From the NCBI RefSeq assembly GCF_004854025.1, contig NZ_STGM01000010.1, forward strand, positions 33,300 to 97,299: DNA of 64,000 nt, in the 5' to 3' direction. The notes below the pieces were generated by a model. The model saw only the letters and a list, made by a program, of their open reading frames with translations. It was not told the origin of the DNA and did not search any database. This document shows positions 58,418-64,000 of the stretch, in pieces. Numbering within the stretch: position 1 is the first letter of the stretch; each line of letters begins with the position of its first letter. Source of the stretch: Microbacterium hydrothermale. GTDB lineage: Bacteria; Actinomycetota; Actinomycetes; Actinomycetales; Microbacteriaceae. Position numbers and translations under genes: made by a program.

Positions 58418-59224
58418 ATGAACGGCCGTGACGGGGTTATGTCGCGCGAAGACGGCTCCGACCTCCGCGAAGACAAACTTCGGCTGCCGAAGCTATCCGT
58501 TGAGAAGCGCAGCGCGGCGACGAAGACCGACCCGCTCTCGCTCGTGTCGCCAGCGCATCAAGCGGACAACGGCATCCAGACGTTTCACAATCTCATGCGC
58601 GCCTTCGACAGCATGGTCCTGAGCGATGATCGTAGGGGGATGCGGCTCCACCTGTCGGCCGAATTCGTACTGATTCGAGGGCTCCTCGAAGCTGCCAACA
58701 CGGCTTTGTGGGTTCTCGGGCCTGAAGAAAGTGACGAACGGATAGCCCGATCCCTACGGCTTCGATACACCGAGATTTCCTACTCTCGCAAGCTCGCCAT
58801 GAAGTTCACCGAACTAGCCGGCCCCGACGCGCAGGACGCTTTCATTGCGCAGGAGAGGTTTGTCAATGGGCAGCTCGCGGACCTGGCGACAATGGCCACA
58901 GACGCCGGACTCGAAGTCAAACGCGCCACAAAACCCATCAGTCCGAGCACGCTCGCGAGCGAAGCCGGCACATACGTACCCGGCCTGGGCGACGCCCTCG
59001 GCTACTGGTACTGGTCGACGGCCAGCTCCATCGCACACGGAGAACCCGCAAACATGCGCGAGCTGGCGGACATGACGTTCATCGGTGTAGACGTGCGTGA
59101 CGAGCCGGTTGCGCAGGTGGACCCGAGCGCTGTCGCGATTTGGAATCACCTAAAAGTCGCGCACGACATCATCACCGCGGCGCACGTTCTATGGAACCAC
59201 CGTGCCGCAGCACAGGAAGCCTGA
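58418..59224 (+). CDS. Hypothetical protein
   Basis: A protein of 268 residues from ATG 58418, which has GGAGGG five bases upstream. The frame is open back to an ATG at 58250 that has no ribosome site, and the intervening residues (GDEVSEEQAQRKIAGLLNGW) may also be coding. The protein is mostly helical: TFHNLMRAFDSMVLSDDRRG, LSAEFVLIRGLLEAANTALW and YWYWSTASSIAHGEPANMRE. The late STASSIAHG and the conserved-looking His and Trp residues suggest a helical-bundle family of the HEPN-like or abortive-infection type, but this is speculative. It lies just outside the resolvase and may be cargo. Confidence 0.65.
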   Translation: MNGRDGVMSREDGSDLREDKLRLPKLSVEKRSAATKTDPLSLVSPAHQADNGIQTFHNLMRAFDSMVLSDDRRGMRLHLSAEFVLIRGLLEAANTALWVLGPEESDERIARSLRLRYTEISYSRKLAMKFTELAGPDAQDAFIAQERFVNGQLADLATMATDAGLEVKRATKPISPSTLASEAGTYVPGLGDALGYWYWSTASSIAHGEPANMRELADMTFIGVDVRDEPVAQVDPSAVAIWNHLKVAHDIITAAHVLWNHRAAAQEA

Positions 59225-59470
59225 CGCGCAACTGTGCCGGGTGAAACTCGCAATACGCCCGTGCCCGCCGTCACGGCAGGAGTGGACAGCGACGCTGGCG
59301 CACAGAGGTGGCGAGGCAGATGGACACGGGGATGGTTGCTGGTGACGGCAGGGTTTCGCGTCTAGCGGCACGATGTTGTCGGCTTCGGGAAAACGGCCTG
59401 CGCGGCGTTTACCTCCCTCCCCCAAGGCGACGGTGCGTTCATAGCCGATAACAGAGACGATTCCTCGTCG

Positions 59471-59782
59471 ATGTACTTGATTCCATCGGCGGGTGCAAGC
59501 GGGCCGTTGGGTGTGGGCTGCTCGTTAGCGTTCTCAGCTGTGGCATACGACGACCTCGAACCCAGCCAACGACGCTCACTCGTGCGAGCAATCCGGGACG
59601 GTCTGATCGCTAAGAACGTCGGCACCGTCACCCTGAATGATCCGCTCGGTGGGTCTGCCGCGGCGCGCGCACACATGGATGCGGCATGGATCTTCGACAG
59701 CGGATGGGCCAATCGCACCGAAGCCGGGTGGTCGGTCGATATTGACACCTACCTGATCCAGCCGTGGCCCCGCAAACGGTGA
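59471..59782 (+). CDS. Hypothetical small protein
   Basis: A protein of 103 residues: MYLIPSAGASGPLGVGCSLA, then DLEPSQRRSLVRAIRDGLIA, VGTVTLNDPLGGSAAARAHM and DAAWIFDSGWANRTEAGWSV. The composition is balanced and there is a predicted helix plus several strands. Codon third positions are moderately GC-rich. No domain is recognised. The ribosome site is weak, so the exact start is uncertain. It precedes the next small gene in the same direction by 38 bases. Confidence 0.5.
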   Translation: MYLIPSAGASGPLGVGCSLAFSAVAYDDLEPSQRRSLVRAIRDGLIAKNVGTVTLNDPLGGSAAARAHMDAAWIFDSGWANRTEAGWSVDIDTYLIQPWPRKR

Positions 59783-59819
59783 CGGCGGCAGTGTCGGAGG
59801 TCACCTCTACGATCATCGT

Positions 59820-60224
59820 GTGGAACCCGAATTGACCAATTCACCCCCCAGGCGCAGCGCCACCCTCCTCACCGAATGGGTGGAGGAGTTTCGCGCTCAA
59901 GGACACCTCATTGCCGGCGACGTCCATGTCGCCCCTCAAGAGGACGACGACACCGCCGACACCGGTCTGGTGATCGTCAACCTCCATCACGCAAACGCCG
60001 CAATCATCATTCAGGCAACCGGGTACGACCAACCCCTCTGGGAGGCCACTCTCACGGCGCGAGATGACGACTTGACCCTCGCACCCCACGCTCTCGCCTC
60101 CCTCGCGGCAGAACTCGTCGTCGCAGGAAACCTCTGCACCTTCCTGCAATTCAAGGCCCTCGAATGGGACCGGTACAGCGGGCGCCCCGGCGACCGCCCC
60201 GGAGCTGAACCCTCGCGCGCCTGA
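59820..60224 (+). CDS. Hypothetical protein
   Basis: A protein of 134 residues, start GTG 59820. The sequence has a helix (RRSATLLTEWVEEFRAQGHL), strands (GDVHVAPQ, TGLVIVNLHHANAAIIIQAT) and a C-terminal helix (LASLAAELVVAGNLCTFLQF). A short acidic loop EDDDTADT joins strands. It resembles a small single-domain alpha/beta protein and has no known motif. It appears to be co-directional with the preceding small gene and may share its promoter. Confidence 0.55.
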   Translation: MEPELTNSPPRRSATLLTEWVEEFRAQGHLIAGDVHVAPQEDDDTADTGLVIVNLHHANAAIIIQATGYDQPLWEATLTARDDDLTLAPHALASLAAELVVAGNLCTFLQFKALEWDRYSGRPGDRPGAEPSRA

Positions 60225-60322
60225 GTCGATGTTGAGGTTTGGGCCGTCTTGCAACCCCCTCGTGCCGCCTGGTCGGAAATGTACGGTTTCGACAAAACAA
60301 TTTCATGACGAGGGAGCTGACC

Positions 60323-61345
60323 ATGAGCACGCGAGGTGTGGCTGTCGTTACAGGGGGCTCGGCGGGTTTGGGTCGAGCAATCAGCCGGGAGCTCGCGGAT
60401 CGCGGGTGGGACGTGGCGGTTCTGGCGCGAGGTGCGGATGGCCTGGCCGCGACCGTAAGAGAAATCGAGGCACGTGGACGACGAGGGTACGCCGTCAGCG
60501 CGGATGTCGCCGACTCAGAAGCCCTCGACGCAGCCGCGACAGAAATCGAAGCCAACCTTGGCCCGATCGACCTGTGGGTCAACAACGCCATGGCTGGCAC
60601 CATCTCGGAGTTCCTTAAGACGTCCGTCGAGGACTTCGACCGTGCCACGAGTGTCACCTACCTCGGAGTTGTCAACGGGACACGCGCAGCACTCAGCCGC
60701 ATGACTCCGCGGGGCGCAGGTCACGTCATCCAAATTGGATCCGCCCTTGCCCACCGGGGCATCCCCCTCCAATCGGCATACTGCGGCGCAAAACACGCCA
60801 TCCACGGATTCACCGACGCCGTTGTCGCGGAGCTAACTCACAACAACAGCCAGGTCGCCATCTCCCTTGTGGACATGCCCGCGCTCAACACAACACAGTT
60901 CGGCTGGGTCAAATCCAACTTCCCCGAACACCCACAACCCGTACCTCCCATTTTCGAACCCGAGGTGGGGGCCCGCGCGGTCGCCGACGTCGCTGACGTC
61001 CCGCGTCGACGCACCTGGGTGGGTGAACCTACCGCAGCCACCATCCTCGGGGCGCGTTTCGCCGGACGGTTTCTCGACTGGTTCCTCGCCAAGACTGCAT
61101 ACAGCGGTCAGGTGCAAACGGGCAGACCTCGCTCCACCCAACATCCAAACCTCTGGGAACCCGTCGCTGGCGACCACGGCGCCCGAGGCATCTTCTCGGA
61201 CGAAGCCCACTCGTTCAGCCCACAAACGTGGGCCATCCGGCACCGGCGACCCGTGCTTTTCGCCCTCGCTCTCATCACCGCCGTCGTAGGTGGCTTCACC
61301 GCCACAAAGCTGAGATATAAGCAGTCTCTACCCCAGCTGCGATGA
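60323..61345 (+). CDS. SDR-family oxidoreductase with C-terminal membrane helix
   Basis: A protein of 340 residues from ATG 60323 (GAGGGAG upstream). The classical SDR part has TGGSAGLGRAISRELADRG, NNAM instead of NNAG, the catalytic Ser in IQIGSALAHRG, and YCGAKHA (YxxxK). An 80-residue extension follows: PRRRTWVGEPTAATILGARF, then PNLWEPVAGDHGARGIF, and a final membrane helix (PVLFALALITAVVGGFTATK). This domain order is that of SDR proteins often annotated as membrane-bound dehydrogenases next to stress or photo-regulated genes. The substrate is unknown. Confidence 0.88.
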   Translation: MSTRGVAVVTGGSAGLGRAISRELADRGWDVAVLARGADGLAATVREIEARGRRGYAVSADVADSEALDAAATEIEANLGPIDLWVNNAMAGTISEFLKTSVEDFDRATSVTYLGVVNGTRAALSRMTPRGAGHVIQIGSALAHRGIPLQSAYCGAKHAIHGFTDAVVAELTHNNSQVAISLVDMPALNTTQFGWVKSNFPEHPQPVPPIFEPEVGARAVADVADVPRRRTWVGEPTAATILGARFAGRFLDWFLAKTAYSGQVQTGRPRSTQHPNLWEPVAGDHGARGIFSDEAHSFSPQTWAIRHRRPVLFALALITAVVGGFTATKLRYKQSLPQLR

Positions 61346-61551
61346 GCCTAAGCAGGCGGGCGGAGTATTTGAGGCCCGACGAGACGGAGGGGGCGGCCGT
61401 GTGAGGATTCGGCTGCCAGGGCGGAGCTGATCCATTCCACGTCGAGACAGCGGAGCTGCTGCACTTGCACCCCTAGGTGCTGAGGTGGGCGATGATCTGG
61501 TTGCCGGCTTTCCGTTTGGTCTGGCGCAAGCCAGCCTGGTAAGTGTCCGGC

Positions 61552-62181
61552 ATGTCGTACGGTTCGCTTGTGATCCACACCACTGTCTACGTCAGCACCC
61601 TGGTCTCGCCCACGGCCTCCGAGGACGTGGCGATGATGCTGGATGCGTCTCGCGCGGCGAATGCTCGTCGGGGTATCTCGGGGCTGCTGCTGTTGCGCGG
61701 GCGGAGGGTGATGCAAGTGCTGGAGGGTGAGGAGCAGGAGGTGGAATCTCTCTTCTCTCGCATCCAGATCGACGAGAGACACAAAGACGTTATGAAGGTG
61801 TGGTCTAGCAATCACGCGGCCCGTCGCTTTCCGCAGTGGTCGATGGGCTTCGATGATCTCGACGCCGTGTCACTCCTGCCATCGAGCGGGAGTGGGTGGC
61901 CAGAGCCGACCGCAGAGCTTGTCGGCGCAGACGCTGCCAAGGATGGTTACGTCGCGCGGCGTGCCGCAGTCTTGCGCCGGGCGCTGGTCAGTGGAGATCG
62001 ATTGGTTGCGGGGTTGGCGATCATCCTCCACGGCCACCGCCCGGAGACTGTCCTTGATGAGACTTCCTTGCCCCGCGTGCGATGCGCGGAATGCCGAGTG
62101 CCTCCTACGTCATCAGCGACGGAGTACCCCTGCTCCACGGCCCAGAACGCAATCTGGGCTCTCGAGGGCGTGTTGCTGTAG
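61552..62181 (+). CDS. BLUF-domain blue-light sensor with C-terminal extension
   Basis: A protein of 209 residues. The FAD-binding BLUF domain is at 8-100. The key Tyr13 is in TTVYVSTL, Asn37 in RAANARRGISG, and Gln55 in VMQVLEGEEQEV, followed by IDERHKDV and the Trp96 region RRFPQWSMGF. All residues needed for the BLUF photoreaction are present. The C-terminal 100 residues are not a known output domain. They contain a helical part (RRAAVLRRALVSGDRLVAGL) and a CAEC pair. The start is ATG 61552; the ribosome site is weak. A second BLUF gene lies 450 bases downstream. Confidence 0.9.
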   Translation: MSYGSLVIHTTVYVSTLVSPTASEDVAMMLDASRAANARRGISGLLLLRGRRVMQVLEGEEQEVESLFSRIQIDERHKDVMKVWSSNHAARRFPQWSMGFDDLDAVSLLPSSGSGWPEPTAELVGADAAKDGYVARRAAVLRRALVSGDRLVAGLAIILHGHRPETVLDETSLPRVRCAECRVPPTSSATEYPCSTAQNAIWALEGVLL

Positions 62182-62387
62182 TGCACGTATCGCCCACACG
62201 TTTCCGCGGCATCCGCAACCAGCCGGTCGCGGCGTCAGGGTCAGTTAGAAACGGGGGGAGCATCCCGACGGCATCCAGGCAGGAGAGTCGATGACGCCGC
62301 ACGGCCACCACCCATCGCACGAGCAAGTCCCCTCACTAAGGAACCCGCTGCGTAACTCGCTCGCTAATGAACACAGGAAGGCGCGAC

Positions 62388-62618
62388 ATGTCCGACCAAC
62401 CCCAGGTTGACGAGGTGAGCTGGTCGCGTGTCGAGGAGGGATTTTTTGTCGGGAGCCACCGCGGCAACTTCATCGGCTACATCGACCGTCTCCCCAGCGA
62501 GAGTTATGTTGCCTTCGACGCTTTCTCACGCGACATCGGCACCTTTCCCGACCGAGCGACTGCGATGGCCGCGGTAGCATCTCCGCCCGTACCCGACCAG
62601 AAGCCCCCGCAGTGGTGA
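62388..62618 (+). CDS. Small hypothetical protein upstream of the second BLUF gene
   Basis: A protein of 76 residues from ATG 62388, with AGGAAGG upstream. The core VSWSRVEEGFFVGSHRGNFI, GYIDRLPSESYVAFDAFSRD and GTFPDRATAMAAV reads as a small beta-hairpin plus helix domain. It resembles small actinobacterial proteins that begin a strand-rich GxVxRxxxGxYxAxDxxGxxLGxFxSLxxA module. It is 11 bases before the BLUF gene, so the two are co-translated. It may be a partner or regulator of the sensor, but this is only context. Confidence 0.72.
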   Translation: MSDQPQVDEVSWSRVEEGFFVGSHRGNFIGYIDRLPSESYVAFDAFSRDIGTFPDRATAMAAVASPPVPDQKPPQW

Positions 62619-62629
62619 AAGGATCTACA

Positions 62630-63070
62630 ATGCCCGACCAGGCACTGCACTCCGTGGTCTACTCCAGCACCGCCACGAAGCCGTTCAGCCCCGTCGACCT
62701 CCAAGACCTGCTGAAGCACAGCCGGCAAAAGAACAGTACGAGCAACCTCACCGGGATGCTCCTCTATCGCGGCGGTCGGTTTATTCAGGTGCTCGAGGGC
62801 CCCGAGGATGTGGTTCGGGATCTCGTGGAGACAATCCGCCTGGACTCCCGGCACACAGGCATGCGCATTCTCTTGCGCGAGACCCTCCAGCAACGCAACT
62901 TCCCCAGCTGGACCATGGGCTACGAACCCATCGGAGTCCCCGCTGACACCCCGCCCGAGGGATACCGCGACACATTCGACGACCTTTACAGCTCCGACAC
63001 ATCCGTCACTATCCGTGCTGTCCGCGAGCTCACCACCTGGTTCCGCCACCGAAGTGGACGCGCCACCTAG
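62630..63070 (+). CDS. BLUF-domain blue-light sensor (short form)
   Basis: A protein of 146 residues, essentially a lone BLUF domain with a helical cap. Tyr11 is in SVVYSSTAT, Asn35 in SRQKNSTSNLTG, Gln53 in FIQVLEGPEDVV, then LDSRHTGM and Trp94 in RNFPSWTMGYEP. The C-terminal helices (YRDTFDDLYSSDTSVTI) end in RELTTWFRHR. Short BLUF proteins act by protein-protein contact. The ATG at 62630 has GAAAGGA eight bases upstream. Its stop abuts a truncated alpha-galactosidase gene, so an old deletion end is directly downstream. Confidence 0.92.
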   Translation: MPDQALHSVVYSSTATKPFSPVDLQDLLKHSRQKNSTSNLTGMLLYRGGRFIQVLEGPEDVVRDLVETIRLDSRHTGMRILLRETLQQRNFPSWTMGYEPIGVPADTPPEGYRDTFDDLYSSDTSVTIRAVRELTTWFRHRSGRAT

Positions 63071-63243
63071 ATAAATCCGAAGCCGACGAAGACCTGCGTC
63101 GGTGGACCGAGCTCTACAAGCATGGGCGCTCCCTGTTGCACACCGGGACCGTGATCCGCGTCGACCAAGCCGACGCCCACCGGCACGTCTACGGCGTGGT
63201 CGCGACCGACAAACGGGGAGTCTTTTGCTGCCTCAGTGAGTGA
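63069..63243 (+). pseudogene. 3' fragment of an alpha-galactosidase (GH36) gene
   Basis: About 57 codons in frame, without a start, read EDLRRWTELYKHGRSLLHTG, TVIRVDQADAHRHVYGVVAT and end CLSE. This pattern (W..LYK..R.LLH.G.V.R.D.......GVVA) is that of the C-terminal region of GH36 alpha-galactosidases, enzymes of about 700 residues. The 5' nine tenths are missing and the fragment begins at the BLUF stop. It is a remnant of a deleted galactoside-utilisation gene. Family assignment is by eye. Confidence 0.65.
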
Positions 63244-63360
63244 CCGTTCGTCCGAGGCCGACGCCGAGTGCGTGCATCTGGATTGCAACGACGGCTGCGC
63301 CTCGGGCCCATTCGTTGAACTGGAAGTCTTGGACGATCACGTCAGGCTCGGGGCGATCAA
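63233..63360 (-). pseudogene. Possible 3' fragment of a ROK-type repressor gene (reverse strand)
   Basis: On the reverse strand a start-less frame reads PEPDVIVQDFQFNEWARGAA, then VVAIQMHALGVGLGRTVTH and a stop at 63233. The segment FNEWARGAAVVAIQ resembles the very C-terminus of ROK-family transcriptional repressors, which often sit beside sugar-hydrolase genes. It is convergent with the alpha-galactosidase fragment, as expected if both belonged to one locus. The piece is short, so this is tentative. Confidence 0.4.
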
Positions 63361-64000
63361 CGCCGTCCCCTTCTGGCTCGCCCTGACGAACAGCATCATC
63401 GTGTCAGTGACGGTGTCAGCCAGCGTTGTGTTGTTCTCGACTCTCGCCGGCTACAGCTTCGCGAAGCTCACCTTCCGAGGAAAAGACGCGCTACTCGTCT
63501 TCGTCGTCGCCACCACCGCCGTCCCCACGCAACTCAGTGTCGTCCCACTCTTCATCGCAATGTCGAACCTCGGATGGGCGGGCTCCATCTGGGCTGTCAT
63601 CGTCCCAACGCTCGTCACGCCATTTGGCGTGTTCCTCATGACTCAATACCTCCGCAACACGATCCCCTTCGAACTGATCGAGGCGGCACGCATCGACAGA
63701 TGCTCCATGTTCGGCACATTCCTGCACGTCGGACTGCCAGCCGCACGCCCGGCTGCCGCGATGCTAGCCCTCTTCACCTTCGTCACCACATGGACGAACT
63801 TCTTCTGGCCCTTCATCGTCCTACCCTCCAGCAACCCGACCCTGCCGGTCGCGCTCCAGTCACTGGCCGCGGGCAACTTCATCAACTACTCGCTCGTTCT
63901 CGCCGGTGTGGCCCTCGCAACGATCCCGCTTCTTCTTCTCTTCGGCATCGCCGGACGCCAGTTGGTCAGCGGCATCATGGCCGGCGCCGTGAAGGGCTAG
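63236..64000 (+). pseudogene. Truncated sugar ABC transporter permease (MalG type)
   Basis: The frame is open from GTG 63236, but only residues from about 40 (AINAVPFWLALTNSIIVSV) onward belong to a MalG-type permease. It has five helices, EAA loop IPFELIEAARIDRCSMFGTF and end SGIMAGAVKG, complete to the stop at 64000. The first membrane helix and first outer loop are missing. The leading 40 residues are antisense to the ROK-like fragment and make no sense as a permease. In the EAA loop the usual DGA is DRC. The gene was probably fused by deletion and is likely not functional. Confidence 0.72.

Noticed and set aside
1..64000. CRISPR array, rRNA operon or complete insertion sequence
   Set aside because: No regularly spaced direct repeats, no rRNA sequence and no transposase gene were seen anywhere in the window.

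Overview
The window is 64 kb of high-GC actinobacterial DNA. A chromosome or large replicon of Microbacteriaceae (Microbacterium-like) fits best. The pointers are GC-rich codon third positions, GTG starts with 4-base overlaps, an Lsr2 silencer, an actinobacterial SCO6880/VirB4/VirD4 conjugation set, and a small protein of the DUF7882 type that is common in Microbacteriaceae. I see no rRNA, tRNA or CRISPR.

Region 1 (1-6.9 kb) is a sugar-acid locus. It has a partial aldo/keto reductase (sugar 1-dehydrogenase type), an L-rhamnose mutarotase-like protein, a FadR-type GntR regulator, an enolase-superfamily dehydratase, a MalFG/solute-binding-protein importer and a PfkB (KDG-type) kinase. Together they suggest oxidation of a (deoxy)sugar to an aldonate, dehydration to a 2-keto-3-deoxy acid, and phosphorylation. 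Two GTM-N-KAC operators sit at the divergent promoters. Region 2 (7-10.4 kb) is an MMPL/RND exporter with a divergent TetR regulator. Region 3 (10.6-21.1 kb) is a second carbohydrate locus. A SorC regulator diverges from an RbsACB-type importer, followed by a KdsD-like SIS isomerase, FGGY kinase, Rpe-like epimerase, two zinc dehydrogenases and an SDR. A polyol or pentose is the likely substrate. In both loci the gene for the binding protein is followed by a strong GC hairpin.

Region 4 (21.2-31.2 kb) holds four unrecognised genes, two of them a tightly overlapping pair, then DUF7882. Next come a solitary YcaO protein divergent from a small protein plus NodB-like deacetylase, and a third sugar importer. 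Region 5 (31.3-59 kb) is an integrative/conjugative element or integrated plasmid. It has an AAA ATPase, Lsr2, a winged-helix protein, a block with FHA, beta-propeller, muramidase/M15 peptidase and lipoprotein genes, then divergently the type IV secretion genes (P-loop protein, pilin-like, VirB8-like, VirB6-like, SCO6880-like, VirB4, VirD4, DUF4913). After that come a lipoprotein, the relaxase/MobC pair with a likely oriT, a very large methylase-helicase gene with an out-of-frame nested gene, and a serine resolvase next to striking palindromes. No integrase, replication initiator or clear element end is visible. Two related hairpins terminate the two convergent gene ends of the element.

Region 6 (58.4-64 kb) has three unrecognised genes, an SDR with a C-terminal membrane anchor, two BLUF blue-light sensor genes 0.45 kb apart, and a scar. 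The scar joins the 3' ends of an alpha-galactosidase, a probable ROK repressor and a sugar-permease gene, which is the remains of a deleted galactoside locus. Stretches under 300 bases not listed (6892-7084, 10370-10605, 59225-59470, 61346-61551, 62182-62387) show nothing I can name.
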